Source: Hygrophila difformis
Taxonomy: Eukaryota; Streptophyta; Magnoliopsida; Lamiales; Acanthaceae
Length of the DNA: 64,000 nt
Direction of reading: 5' to 3'
Assembly: GCA_030278955.1 (NCBI GenBank)
Contig: JAOANR010000003.1
Location: 20,979,050-21,043,049 of the forward strand
Shown here: in pieces, positions 36,160-48,379 of the stretch
Numbering within the stretch: position 1 is the first letter of the stretch
Layout of the letters: every line of letters starts with the position of its first letter
Made by a program: the position numbers and the translations under genes
Notes under the pieces: model-generated
Told to the model about the DNA's origin: nothing
The model's database searches: none
Seen by the model: only the letters and a program-made list of their open reading frames with translations

Positions 36160-36703
36160 TTTTAAATGTCGGCATCGATGTCGATATCAGACATATAAAT
36201 TTATGGAAATTTTGAAGATATTTGAAATTTCGGCGGAAATCTTGAAAATATATACAATTTTCTTAGAAAACCACATCGAGTTCCCGAGATGATGAAAATG
36301 AAGATATTCCAAAATATATCATCTCTGTTGCTATATAAACTAGCAATATGCTGAAAATAATCATTCCATGATATACTATGTTTATAATATTGTTGATATC
36401 ATCAATTATATTGATTTAAAAGATTTTAACTTAAAATCGATGACATAATCAATATGTATTGAAGAATAAATTTAATTTTTTTTAAAATTTATTTTAAAAG
36501 GAGGTATTTTTAAAATTTACAAAAAAATATTTTTAAAAAAAGTAAAATTTTCGGGAAATTTCAGGAAATATTGGTTAAATTTCGGATTTCAGGCAAAATT
36601 TTAGAGGAAATTTTGCTAAAACATATTATAGGTAAAATTTCACTTCGAAGTGTCCCTAAACGATCGAAATTTCGGAATTTCGGTCGAAATTTAAAACACT
36701 GCT
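36160..36703. mobile_element. Non-autonomous element with AAATTTCGG-rich ends
   Basis: The left end GTTTTAAATGTCGGCATCG and the inverse of the right end GTGTTTTAAATTTCGACCG are similar, and the words GAAATTTCGG and CGGAAATTT repeat just inside them. Non-coding, about 540 bp. No exact target duplication was found, so the ends are approximate. By structure it resembles a hAT-type MITE. Confidence 0.4.
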
Positions 36704-36899
36704 AATTAGTGGTTTTTTTTTTTTTTTTTTTTTTTTTTTTGGCTTAATCGCATATGTCAATACTGTCAAGACACGTGGGAGGTTTTTGTCGATATGCGGT
36801 CCCTCCTATGCTTTACTATGATGTTTTTTTGCTTAAGCGCATATCATTTCAATTCTACACTCATTTAATGCAGAAAATAGTAGGCAATATAGTTTAATA

Positions 36900-37161
36900 C
36901 TACCTCCGTCTCAATATTTTTGTTACGGATCCACCTAACATGTATGTCTATATATATATTTTTAACGGTTAATAACTTAAATTGTGTATAATAAAAAAAA
37001 TATAAAATTTGATATTCTAAAACTACAAGATTTGACGAATCTAACAAGATCTCACTTGACTATATTTTTTCTTGCATAACTATGATAAAAATTTGAGTCA
37101 AAGTTAAACAGTGAATAGTATCAAAAAGTCAAACGTGATAATTACAACGAGGCGGAGGAAG
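36900..37161. mobile_element. Stowaway-type MITE, copy 4
   Basis: Ends CTACCTCCGTCTC and, inverted, GAGGCGGAGGAAG, flanked by TA. It begins like copy 1 (AATATTTTTGTTACGGAT) and shares AACAAGATCTCACTTGACTA. 262 bp. Confidence 0.9.
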
Positions 37162-39479
37162 TAGTACTCTTGTTCTTTTTATATGTTGGAATTTATATTG
37201 TTAGTAGTATTTATCAAATAACTTTGGTTTGGTTTGTATAGTTTTTTTTTTTTTTTTTTTTTTGCATGTACGGGGTATTGTTTGGTTTGTATAGTTGATA
37301 CTATTTTCATTCCTAAATCAATTTAAATAGCATAAATTCTAACCAAGCTTAGACTTGGATTTTGAATCCTTGTGAACTTATTACATATAAATATAGTTGA
37401 GAATGAAGTATATAATTTAAATTTATTTGCTGCAAAGTGATTATTAATTAGATGATTTTTTTTCCTAATATACATATTATATGAAATTAAAAAATGAAAT
37501 TTGATAGCTGTGTGAAACTCTTTTTTTATAATTAATTTTTTATATGGGATTTGAATTTTATATTATAGGAATGTATTTTATTTATTTTCATTCTCCCACC
37601 CATTAAAATTGAAGGTTAAAATTTTCATTCTGCATAAGTTTATAGTATTTATTTGTTTGTTATTAGAAGATGGTAACATTTAAAATTTTCAATTAGGTAG
37701 GTTTCTCTCAACATTTGGAGATAAATTTATTTTGTTTTGATGAAGTAACAATAAAAGTCTTTCATTAAAAGGGAAAAAGGGAAAAGGGGTTAACTTTAGC
37801 TTTTTAAAGTGGCAGTATGGTGTAGTGTTCAAATGCACTATCTTTTGTACACGAAAAAGATTCAACACTACTTTAATTCACTTTAGTAAAATAATTGCAT
37901 CCTCAAGAAATATTTTTGTTTTGAATGACAAATGCACAAAACCTTTATTTATTCTTTTCGAGGAAAGCTTAAAAGTGAAGTCATGCTGCAAAGACACATG
38001 GAAAGGAACAATAGTAGTGAAGTGAAAACTAAAGTGTGTGCACAATCTCTTTGTATTATTTGAGTGATTTCTTTTTGGATTTGAAACAAACTTCCATGCA
38101 TGCTCTTTCTTCTTTTTTGGATCATTACACATTGTATTCCAATTATCAATCATGCATATCCTTGTGGAGGATTCTTGTTGGTATATATTTTGACTATATA
38201 AGATAGAGCGTATAAGGTGAATGTAAATTTCACTCATAAGTAGAAGGCTCACTTTATATTTTTATTTTTAGAAAAGTAGACATTTGAGACTTGGTTCATA
38301 CTCGGTATATTTTTTATAACATTTATTTCACTTATTCTAAGTTCAATTTAAAACAAATATTATAATATTAAGAGTATGTTTGTTTAGATTTTTTTCTGGC
38401 TTGAGTTTTTCTTCTAGTATAAATTATTTGTACATATATGTTTGAACTTTTGGGAAAATGAAAAGCAGATCTAACAGTCAAAGCCTTTTTTTTTGAAATA
38501 GGTCCATGAATACTTTTAAATTATTATTCTACTTCTAACTTCTCATTTTTCTGAAAGTCAAAACAAATAGCCAAATGGGTCGATACATCCCGTTTAAAAT
38601 TGAATAATTAATATATAAGTGATCATGTGGAATGAAAAATATAAAAAAGTGGTAAAATTCATTATACAATTTTTGAGTGGACAAACTGATCTTTTTCTTT
38701 CATTGTATTTTCTTTGCAAGACAACTTCTTTAATTTAATTATTTAAACTTTATATGTAGACTTAGCGCGTACAAAGTATGAGTTTAAACTTAATTTATTA
38801 TACTTGATATTGTTAAGCTAGGAGTATTAGCATAAGTTATTACATTTTGGAAATACATACTGTAATTATTAGTAGTATATATGGTGCAGAATGTTTGATG
38901 CTATATAGGCAATTGTTAAATGTTAATGGTTCAGTTGTTTGTTTCATTAAACAATCAATAATATTGCAATTTAGCAGCCTAAATTTCTCATATATAAATA
39001 GTCTGTCTTTAAATTCCTCGATTTAGGGTCAAGTTTTAAGTTGGTTGATGTATATATGATGAAGAGAATTAGGGTTGCTGCAGGCTGCTGCTTCCCTCCA
39101 CATTAAAATTAAGCCAAAAAGAAATCCAATGGCATTTCTGCCTTTCTGCTGCTTTGTAGAAAAGCAAGCAGCAGTGCATATTTTAAGCAAACTCCATAGT
39201 CATCAATCATCATATTATTAAAACCTCTGTTGGAGAGCCACTTGCATTATCATGACATGAATACCATTTTAGAAGCGCTTTTATATCTTCAGTAGAACGC
39301 ATAAGAAACTCTTGGAGAGACCAATACAATCGTTTGAAAGGGATTTTCGAACATGCTCGGGTGGCCTGGGGAAATGCTCAGGACCAAACTGAAAAGTGTT
39401 TATATTTTAGTCAAGAAAATACTTTTTGGGCTAAACATTGACATTCGAGTGTCGTCGGCAAAGGTGAGAGGAGGGATAA
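37162..39479. other. AT-rich intergenic DNA
   Basis: Nothing coding was recognised. Poly-T runs occur at 36719-36740 and 37242-37263. At about 39075-39175 GCTGCAGGCTGCTGCTTCCC and AAGCAAGCAGCAGTGC could pair imperfectly, but this is weak and no known microRNA sequence was seen. Confidence 0.5.
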
Positions 39480-39722
39480 GAGCCAGGTGAGAACCATAAG
39501 ATTGAAAGTTAAGGACTTGACCAATAGGCCAAGTCTTATGTACTTATTATTATTATTATTATTTATTTATTTTTTTGTGGAGCTGACCAAAAAGGTGATG
39601 GTAGTCCATGTTACACAAATTATAAATAAATAAAAAGGAGAATTAGAAGGTCATGTGGAGAATCGAACCCCAAACCCTAGGGTTGGAAGCATGGACTTGA
39701 CCGATTGGATCAAAATACAGAG
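39480..39722 (-). mobile_element. One or two tRNA-derived SINE pieces
   Basis: On the minus strand 39722-39560 shows CAATCGGTCAAGTCCATGC (A-box position), GGTTTGGGGTTCGATTCTCC (B box GGTTCGATTC) and a body with TTTATAATTTGTGTAAC as in the other SINEs, ending in an A-rich (AAT)n tail. A second head (TTGGCCTATTGGTCAAGTCC) lies just beyond, about 39540-39500, suggesting a truncated neighbour copy. Confidence 0.5.
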
Positions 39723-40115
39723 TTAACTATATAAATTCTGAATTACTCCAGGGAAATGAAATCTGGGCCAAGAAAGTCCAATCTATTTTAAAGGGCCATA
39801 GACTAGGCCATAATTGTAAACATCCTGTTTTGTTTCTGTGAGTATATTTTGGTTCTCACCTTTTTGCACAAGAATGACATGATTTCATTCTGCCCATTTA
39901 ACTATAACGGCCCATTTAAACGCAACGGCTAGTTTCTTGTGGAATGAAGTATAGTCATTGTTGAAACTTGAAACATTGTCTTATGCTTTTGCCTGTGCTC
40001 GATCATCTACCCTATTTTATCATTTATGTATGATCATGTCATCTCCCACACATATCCTAACACAAAATCAATTAATCCAATGCAACAAAGAAATGATATA
40101 ACTGTACAAATACTA

Positions 40116-40597
40116 CTCCCTCCGTCCCACGAAGTTTGAACCCTATTCCTTTTTGGGGTGTCCCACGAAGTTTGAACCCTTTCCGTTTTTAGAAAAATTA
40201 AATTAATATAAGTTTGATTAGAATCTTAATTATTGTCAAATCCCATTAAAAATACTTACTTTTACTATTCTGCACAAATTCCAATGCATTATTACTTTCC
40301 TACACAAAGTCCCTTATATTTCTTTAACTCTTAATATTACAAAATTGATACAAATAAAAATTGTATAAAATATATATTCTAAAACTACACGATTAGACGA
40401 TTCTAACAAGACCACACTTGAATATTTTTCTCAAATTACATCACTACGATAATATTAAGTCAAAGTTAAACAATAAACAATATCAAAATTCATTATAATC
40501 TTAAACACAAATACCCACACCACTTTAACTACTAAACTCCACTACCTAAATTACCGTGCCCAAAAGAAAGGGTTCAATCTTCGCGGGACGGAGGGAG
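40116..40597. mobile_element. Stowaway-type MITE, long form (copy 5)
   Basis: The terminal repeat is about 30 bp: CTCCCTCCGTCCCACGAAGT at the left and, inverted, CTCCCTCCGTCCCGCGAAGA at the right, flanked by TA. The left repeat is partly duplicated just inside (GTCCCACGAAGTTTGAACCC occurs twice). 482 bp, distinct from the 250-bp subfamily. Confidence 0.92.
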
Positions 40598-40781
40598 TAT
40601 TATTTATGGTGTTCAAATAGGGAGGGAAACACAAATACGCATTGCCGAAACTCAAATGCCTCATCAGCCTGACAGCCTCCGCCTTGGCCCGTGGAGGGGT
40701 TTGGCAATTTGTTCTTATCATATGCGTATTAATTAATGAAAACAAGAAATATGGGCAAGGTTTACTACCCTAATTCTAATA

Positions 40782-40957
40782 CTTCTTCCGTTTCTTTTTA
40801 TTTGCCCCATTGGGTTTGTGTACTGTTCACACACACTTTGATTTAAAGTTTTATCATAGTTATGCAGGTTAAAATATAGTCAAGTGGGATCTTGTTAGAT
40901 TCATCTCGTTATGTAGTTTTTAAAGATCCGTAACAAATAAAGAAAAAACAAAGGAAG
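40782..40957. mobile_element. Stowaway-type MITE, short form (copy 6)
   Basis: Ends CTTCTTCCGTTTC and, inverted, a degenerate AAAGGAAG, flanked by TA. The interior TTTTATTTGCCCC and CAAGTGGGATCTTGTTAGAT match the 250-bp subfamily but the element is only 176 bp, so it is internally deleted. Confidence 0.7.
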
Positions 40958-41151
40958 TATAAGAAATCACTCAGCAGAAAGAAACTACGGTGCTAGATGG
41001 TTAAATCAGCTGCATGATAATTATTTAAATGGGTAAATTTATTAAAAAGAGAACATAAAAGAAAAAAGAAAAAAACACTTCTATAAGTTTATATATGTAT
41101 TTTAAAAGTATACAATTGTTAACTTGTGAGGGATTAACTTTCAATTCGAAT

Positions 41152-41326
41152 GAGATGAAGACTTAGCCCAAGTGGTTAAGTCCCCTTACTTCCAACGGAA
41201 GGTTGGAGGTTCGATTCCCAACCGGCCCCCTATCCCCCCGTTTTATTCCCCTTTGTAATTCTGTGGGGCTCCCACCACTCCTTTCTCAGGCCTTCAATGG
41301 CTCATCAAAAAAAAAAAGAAAAAAAA
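41152..41326 (+). mobile_element. Intact tRNA-derived SINE with target duplication
   Basis: The A box (CTTAGCCCAAGTGGTTAAG, from 41162) and B box (GGTTGGAGGTTCGATTCCC, from 41201) are both complete. A pyrimidine-rich body with CTTTGTAATTCTGTGGGG follows, then CTCATC and an A-rich tail. The 16-bp direct repeat AACTTTCAATTC(G/A)AAT flanks it (41136-41151 and 41327-41342) with one difference. The duplication and intact Pol III promoter show a fairly recent insertion. It is the reference copy for the related pieces at 1775, 34622 and 39480. Confidence 0.92.
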
Positions 41327-41342
41327 AACTTTCAATTCAAAT

Positions 41343-42371
41343 ACATTAAATTAATTATTCAACTGGAGATCTGAATAGCCGATGGTAACAAAAGGATGTG
41401 CAATGGCAAAATCGAGTCAATTGCCACAAAATACAAAAGTAATAATGGCAAAACGAAAGCCAATTTGTTGTAATACTTATAAAGTAAATAACAAAGATAA
41501 GACTTATTTGCAGCAAAACGCTCATACGCGGAGGCACCCAATGGTGGCGGATTTCGACTTTTACCACGAGTCATGCTCCGACTTGATTCTCCGGTAGACA
41601 GATTTCTTGAAGAGAAGTTTTTTGTTTGGATTGGATTGGATTGGAGTGATTGCCCTCTTTGTGTTCAATTTCTTCCATTTTACTCTAAAAAAAACCCATT
41701 GGACGTGGATGTGTCCCTTTTGCGGAACCGCTATCATTCTATGGGGCACTTTGGCTGTTCCTTCTTCATCGTGCATCTTTCCCTTACCTAAATCTGCACT
41801 ACTCCCTTTCACGTGGATCCATGTGGAATGGTTTCCTACCCGGGGGTTCTCTTTTCCATGGGTTGTGCAGATTTCGCTTTGGGCCCTGATTTCAATGGGC
41901 CATCTCTACTTCAAAGGCCTAGTGTCAACAAAAGTTTCCAATAATGAGGAATCATTTGCCATTGCTCAAGAGGAATTTGTAGTTGCTCTTTAAGCCACTT
42001 TGCCAATTTAGGCCTAACCATTCATAGTCCCTAAGCTGCAACCCAATGATGCTTAGACTATCCCTCGGTCGCTCATCCACAGTACGACGTATCTTTCATG
42101 GTCCAATAGCATTTTGCCGTTATTTTGAAAGCATGGGGGTGATGTCACCACAAAGTTTTTGAATTTATTGGCTTTTCAATCAACATTTATCTATTCACAC
42201 ATTTCTTCCTTCAAGAACAAACATTCTACAATATCCCTTCGTCTTCATCTTAGTTTTCTTCTTTCCTTTAGCAACATCTCCCCAATCTCTCCATTCGCCT
42301 TCAATAATGGCATCCATTGTTGTTTCTGATATAATCCAAAAACATTCGCTGGCATCATCACCCTTATTGTG
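41343..42371. other. Intergenic, no gene recognised
   Basis: Several open readings of 60-128 codons cross each other on both strands between 41355 and 41993 but none has a recognisable domain, start context or splice structure. Confidence 0.4.
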
Positions 42372-43122
42372 TGTCACGAAGTCCTTTTTCTATGCAAAGA
42401 TATCAGTACCACCATATGCTACGCGATCTCTCTCATCATTGCCTAGTGCCTCTCTCACGTTAGTGGAAGCAGAAACACGCATGTGAATGTCACCCCACAC
42501 TACGCCCCTTCAATCATATACAAGACCTCGTGCATCGTGCATTGTTCCCCTTCTGCATCCCCAATACCATCTACCCAGGGATGCCGAACAACATGTGCGT
42601 CACAACTCTCATATCTCACACATTTTTCTCATTTCTCGTCTATCGAACTGTATGGGACATTTAATAAATACATTACTTGACCTGACCGCCCGGGAGAGAT
42701 CTGGCATGTTGATTCCCGTCGCCCTGTCATCAGCCCTACGAGAAACATCACTTTCTCCTATCCTGAATGACATTACATCCAACCCTAATGCCCAACTCCT
42801 CGTCCTCTACTTAGCTCCAGCTCGGAAAAACCTTTTACTGCAGACGATAACCCTGCCCCAGTACTTTTGCCTTGCAGACGTTACCTCGGATAGATTTTCT
42901 GAGTTCCTAAGCACCTCTAGTGCTGCTCATTTTTTATATAAATGGAGTTCAATACTAGGAGTGTTTGCTAGATCACACAATGTAAGGCCCGACTCTGATA
43001 CCAATTGTCACAAGGTCCCTTTTTATGCCGAGATACGGGTATCACCCCATGCTAGGTGACCTTTATCGTCATATCCAGGGCCTCTCTCACGTAGATGCAA
43101 GTGGGAGCACGTATGGAAATGC
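42372..43122 (-). mobile_element. TRIM-like LTR retrotransposon relic
   Basis: Two diverged direct repeats begin TGTCACGAAGTCC (42372) and TGTCACAAGGTCC (43006) and run about 120 bp, sharing GCCTCTCTCACGT and a CCATGCTA-type word. Immediately left of the right copy is GACTCTGATACCA (42991-43003), which read on the minus strand is TGGTATCAGAGTC, the standard primer-binding site complementary to initiator tRNA-Met. The element therefore reads right to left: 5' LTR, PBS two bases after it, about 500 bp of non-coding interior, 3' LTR. No gag or pol is present. LTR outer ends are uncertain. Confidence 0.65.
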
Positions 43123-43136
43123 AAGTGGGAGCACGT

Positions 43137-43170
43137 ATGTTAAAAATAATTTCATAATTATTTTTAACAT
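43137..43170. repeat. 14-bp-arm AT hairpin next to a 19-bp duplication
   Basis: ATGTTAAAAATAAT (43137-43150) pairs exactly with ATTATTTTTAACAT (43157-43170), loop TTCATA. Just before it, GCAAGTGGGAGCACGTATG is present twice. Confidence 0.9.
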
Positions 43171-43469
43171 ATAATCAACCCATCAAACTAAAGTTTGGAT
43201 TCATAATATTCAATTTCACATAATAATGTTCAATAATTCATGTAACATAATAAAATATAATATGTAAAATCTTAAATATAATATATAATTAAAATGAAGT
43301 ATACAATAAATAATATATAAAATATATCGCGGACGGGCTGAGGCGGGGATTACTTCTCCTGTCCCCGAAAAAATTCTCGATCTCTGGCCCATCCTCCTCC
43401 TGAAAACCGAACTGAAATTTTGGTTTTTGGACCGTCGGGTTTTTTTTTTTTTTAAACATCCCTAGACAA

Positions 43470-43690
43470 TACAATGAGTATGTGAGAGCTGAGGGAGACC
43501 TATTTTTCACCACATATGGGCTTTTCCTCCTGATGCGGTGAAACTTCTTCTTGTGGCTGACGAGTCTAGCACTTGGTTTCCTCGAAACTAGTGTTAGCAT
43601 CCTTTAGATATCTCTGCTTGTTATTTTTTTATTTATTTTTTTCTATTTCTCTAGCCTGTATAAGTTGTTCCGCCAAAAAAAATTACAATG
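43470..43690 (+). pseudogene. LINE 3' end with poly(A)
   Basis: A broken reading TTYG, shift, AFPPDAVKLLLVADESS corresponds to the last residues of the RNase H domain, comparable to TTWAFPPDKVRDLMVQDASG of the LINE at 33103-33160. A T-rich 3' UTR and an A run (43675-43683) follow. Severely 5'-truncated. Confidence 0.6.
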
Positions 43691-44079
43691 AATATGTGGC
43701 CTGGTATGAGCGGCTGAGTGGAACCTATGGTCTCCGATGGGAAGATCTGAGTAACGATTTTGCTATACGCCTCTCTGCGTGGGCTCAATATGAGGTCGAC
43801 CATCCCTTTCTTCTATCAATGGGGGGTTCTGAATCCATTTTGCTACCCGAATATGCCTGGTACTGGACAAGTTACTTGGCTAATGGTTCTGTCTTTATTC
43901 CCATATTTATTCTTCCTGCTATATTTGTTATCATGAAGTTATTCTTTATATCTGTGTTTCTTGTGATATTATTATTATGAATTTGAATATTGCAACGATT
44001 CCAACCAAGAGGGAAATCAATTACTTAGCATCATGTTGACCCCTACATGCTATTTCCTTTTTCTTCCTTTCTTTCTTTC

Positions 44080-44110
<31 letters not shown>

Positions 44111-44709
44111 TTTTTTTTTTTTTTTTTTCCTTTTTTCTTTGTTTGTTTGTTCTATGCATGACGAGGCATCTGAGGTAGGATGAGTGATCATCTAGGGTGT
44201 CGATCATGCTAGTGTAGTATGTAGATAACTTTTATTTGTTGTACATAGGCTTGCCACCATACCTGGTTTCAGACTATGAATCCTGTCTGGTTGTACTACT
44301 TGTTATGTGCATGTCTATGTATTCTATCTTACAGCGAGCATACTTACTTGTTACTGTTTCTTCTAATCGAAAATATTTAGTGAAGAAATTAGAATCTTAT
44401 ATGATATGTGGTTGAGTCTTACCTGCTTTTATATTCGTAAGCCTAAATTAACTGGTCAATAATTTAGGATAACCAGTACGGCATGACAATTTATTTTCGA
44501 GACGAGTGGTTACAACTTACAACTATCAATTAATTATATTGTAATCAATCATAATAAAATAATTGCTCTTTTGTATTATTATTTGATATTTTATGATTTC
44601 TGGTGCGTCATTAGTATCAATTTTTTATTGTGTATTTTCAATTTGTTAAATAGTATCATTTTGGTGAATTTTATCAAAAGGGACAATTCAATATATATAT
44701 ATATATATA
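43691..44709. other. Intergenic with an unassigned open reading and a pyrimidine tract
   Basis: 43684-43980 is open on the plus strand and reads NEYVAWYERLSGTYG and WAQYEVDHPFLL before turning into hydrophobic low-complexity sequence; a distant resemblance to the C-terminal part of plant mobile domain genes is possible but unproven. 44043-44128 is a CTTT/CTT tract ending in 28 T. The rest shows nothing. Confidence 0.3.
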
Positions 44710-44740
44710 CTAGTAAATTTTCATTGTGCGATGCACAACA
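44710..44740 (-). mobile_element. Helitron 3' terminus
   Basis: On the minus strand TTGTGCATCGCACAA is followed 10 bases later by CTAG (44713-44710) and then T: hairpin plus CTRR, the plant Helitron end. The element would extend to the right; its 5' end was not located. The sequence differs from the GC-rich type at 20530-20582, so it is another family. Confidence 0.55.
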
Positions 44741-45857
44741 TAATTTGGAGATACAACTGCCCGTGTGGAAAAAAAATATTCCTTATATTGTCGTTACAAT
44801 GTCCTATAAATATTATAATATCCTTTGAAAGAGGTTTAGTTGTTAGTTAATGTTATAAGAGTAGGACTGTTACAGTTCAGATTATGAGGACGAATATTAT
44901 TTTCATTGACATGGGACTGTTTGTTTCTTTAATAAGAAAAAAACATGATAATACAAAATAAATGAATTGGCGTTTTGTATAAAGTTGATTCTCTTCTGCA
45001 AACTATAAATTTTTATGATTGAATTTTTTTTAAAAAAATATATATCTCTTTTTAATTTTATATTAAATATATGGACAAATTGGATGATGTAAGAAAGGAA
45101 CTGTGGTCACTTGTGAATTTTGATATTTGTGAATTTGGCATCTTTCAATTTTCCAGGTTTGGCAAAGTTTTGGCCTAACAATTCCAGTGTTCACTATACA
45201 TGGATGCTTGTGAGATTGAGGCAAATTTGCTCTATTGGAGAGCCAAAAGTAAGGGACTTCAAACTCCCAGATATGTTATTTTTTGTGACAGTGCTTCTGG
45301 TGCTTATTTTGAAATGTAATTTATATATTTATAAATAAATGTAGTAACATGTATGTGCTTTCGCAGAAGCTCACATTTATGTAGGCACACATATATTGAG
45401 ATTGTAATGGGTAGTATCAGATTATTATACGTTAGTGTTATTTAAAGAATTCTTCTTTTTTATTACATCATGCCTCAAAACTTGAAAAAGGTGGAAAAGA
45501 CCTATGGAAATTATTTAGTGGCAAGAACAATTTTAACTTTTTTGTTAAAGGAGAAACACAATTTAAACGCCAGCTGGTAAGAAACAAGTAATGTAAATGA
45601 ACAGATCACTATATAAGAAAGTAGTAATACTGAAGGAGTTGGGAAACCATGGCAAAAGACATACAAGAGCAAAACAAACATCATTAATATGTGTAAGGAG
45701 CACAAGGAGTTAGGGGAAAATGCCAGAAGGTAGGGGAAAAGAAATCAAATATGGCCAGCAGTACAAAGGCAAATACATAACCCAGAACATGAATATGGTA
45801 GGCGATGCGATGTATGAAGTCATGGTGAAGGTGGGCTGTCAGGGAAGTTGGAGTTGA

Positions 45858-46386
45858 TTACATCTGCTTGGAACAAGAAATCGGTACGTTGTCTATTACG
45901 GAGGACCTGGATTCATTGCCAAAGCGCACGTATACTCGCTCTTTTGAATCTAAGGGATTATGTTTCCAAAAAGCAAGAGGAATAGTCTGTATAGAATGGA
46001 GCATGTTATTGATATACATAGAAAAAAAATTGCAGTTTAAGTATATGATTTGTTAGAGACAAGGTCTACCAAAGTCTTTTTGTGAGAAGGCACGACGTGG
46101 AATTCGAACGAATCAAAATTGTCGTCGGCGTCGTCGTCGGAGGTAATAGAGATTATATCAATGTCATGTTCAGAATCAGAAATGACATCAGTACCTGGAT
46201 CTGGGGGAAAAAAAACAAATGGAATTGGTTTTCAGTAGTAAGAACAGAATAAGTAAATGTACATGAGATTTCATGACCTGAGGAATTGTAACTGGTGTTG
46301 GCCGAGTGGAGTGTACAGAGACAATGATGGTTGAGTCGCTGGCTGCATCCATAATGAGTTATTTTTTTGTAGCTGCAAAAAAACAA
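45858..46386 (-). pseudogene. B3-domain gene, minus-strand unit A, internally deleted
   Basis: Readable exons: 46386-46278, 46194-46070 and 45986-45858, in phase. The second gives an acidic segment (SDSEHDIDIISITSDDDADD) leading to FEFHVVPSHKKTL; the third opens the B3 core TIPLAFWKHNPLDSKERVYV and RFGNESRSSV, then jumps to what corresponds to the last B3 strand (CGTACCGATTTCTTGTTCC) in a wrong frame. Comparison with the unit at 54113 shows a loss of roughly 165 bp at a shared AGAC. The B3 domain lacks its middle and cannot fold. Upstream flank similarity with the 49.4-kb unit stops near 47960, so the original first exon may also be gone. Confidence 0.7.
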
Positions 46387-47279
46387 TGGAGATTTTTTTT
46401 AGTGAACAAGGGAGATTTTTTTTTTGTTTGGGCAGATTGATTCAAAGAGCATTACAATGGTAAATTATTCTGTAATATGCCAGTCGACCTGGAATAGAAG
46501 CTCATTTTACTAAAATACTATCAATGGCTTTCTTCATATTAGCTGAACAGTATAGTTTCTATATTCCTACTGGATATGCTAAAATAACGATTGGCTATAC
46601 TTTAATTAACCAAAGAATGGTAATATAAGATGCCAATACATTGTAGAGGGTGATGCCATCTCTTTATTCCAAGATAAGAAACTGTTATTCTGGAATTGTA
46701 GAGTGTAAATGGTATATCAAGTATAATTTTGTCACTACAAATGGATGAAGTTGGTGTAGTTGATCGTCAGCATAGAAGTATGAATCAGCATGAGAGACAA
46801 CACTTAAGCAAAGATAATGATATGCATAAAATAGTTATTTGAAAGGAGGTTTATACGGAGCAAAGGTATGCATAAAATAATGATATGCATCAGAGACATC
46901 ACCTAAGCAAAGATAATGATATGTACAGGAGTATATATGAAGCAAAGATAGTTATTTGAAAGGAGGTTTATACAGAGCAGGTAAATGAGAGAGTTTTTTA
47001 GAGAACAACAATTTCATTCAAGAAAAGCAAGGTATGATTATAGAGCCACATCTGAATATGCATAAAATATATTCGATGTTAGAAAATTGGAATATGTATT
47101 TGCACAGAATCGAACTATTATAATTCAACCTGTGTTTTGAGATAATCTAAAACCGAAAGCATAAGTGCAGTTTCAAATATAATGAATTGTTCCGAGAGAA
47201 TGTAAGTAAAGGCTGCAACAGAACATAGTTCCAACTATTTTTAATGTTTTCGAGCTGTTTGATCCCAGTTAATTTCTTG

Positions 47280-47392
47280 CAGCTTATATTTCAGCACCTC
47301 CAAATTAATGAATCTTTCTAAAATGCTTCCTGGTAATGGGATGAATTGGTCGATCAGATTTTCTTCAAGTCTAATTGCACCAAGTTACACAT
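47280..47392 (-). pseudogene. LRR-like fragment in unit A
   Basis: The minus strand encodes, with one base lost, NLVQL..LEENLIDQFIPLPG then SILERFINLEVLKY. It is the counterpart of the in-frame copy at 50476-50573. Confidence 0.4.
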
Positions 47393-48379
47393 GTAATGGA
47401 CCAGCTAATTTTGAATGGAGAAAAGAACACCAACAGGGCTGTTTTCCCTACCCATACATAGGGACATAAATAGCGGGAGATGGCCAAGCAAATTAAGCTA
47501 TCACATTTTAGTCGTAAAGTAGAGATGGAAAATAGCATCACCAGGAGGGATTTTTTCAGAGGTCAGTGAATAGTAGAAGTTAAAAACAAGGGGATGGTGA
47601 GTAGTTGATAAGAGGGAGCAGCATAAGAATAACTAAAAAAGGTTAAGTAATAACATGCCTGATTGTTCTGTTTTAATTTCGAAGGTTAACTGCTTAGAAG
47701 TTTTTGCACATAATGATATTGTGCAAAAGGCCGGAATTGTAAGTCATTATTTCATATACTTTGATCAATTCAATCACTTATTATATGTTCTTAGCCTGGA
47801 ATTTAAAAGGAATGTAGGAATGAAGTGGTAGCATTTTCACAAACACATAGAATGCATAATGAGAGAACGAAATTTATAGGGGGGAGATAGAATGGGACGA
47901 GCAGTATGCAAGTAAACCTTTAATCAAAAGAATTGGGATGGATTGATGGCAAATGATTGAAGAACGAAAGGGGTAAATATTTTTATTTATGTTCCTGCTA
48001 TGCAAATCCTAATTTCGTTCTATTTCTCCATGGAAAGGAAGGGGAAACTTGCAAGATTTACAATTAACACACAATTGTAATTTTTATTTATGTTCAATTT
48101 TAGCTATTAACTTTATCGAATAGTATTTTTTTTAAGTATGGAATTTTTTTTTTAGATGAAAAGGAATAGAGTCTATTTACACAACAAAAAAATGATCTTA
48201 ACTAATATCATTCTGAATTCGACTGAGAAATAACTATTTGGTAGTCTCTTTTAAATATTGGACTGACTCCACAATTAAAATAGTTATGGAATCGTTATGC
48301 CTATATAGTTATTGAATCATCTTGGCTAATTTTGTTTTGAGTTTTTTTGCCTTAATATAATACAATAATTTAATATATA

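Noticed and set aside
39075..39175. MicroRNA precursor based on GCTGCTGCTT / AAGCAAGCAGC pairing
   Set aside because: Pairing is short and interrupted; no known mature microRNA sequence was recognised.
41161..41235. tRNA gene
   Set aside because: A and B boxes are present, but there is no full cloverleaf; the segment continues into a SINE body with A tail and target duplication.
41607..41993. Open reading of 128 codons on the plus strand
   Set aside because: No domain recognised, AT-rich hydrophobic composition, competing open readings on the other strand and no splice structure.
42487..43059. Open reading of 190 codons on the plus strand
   Set aside because: It crosses both LTR-like repeats and the primer-binding site of the TRIM-like element in the opposite orientation; no family similarity.
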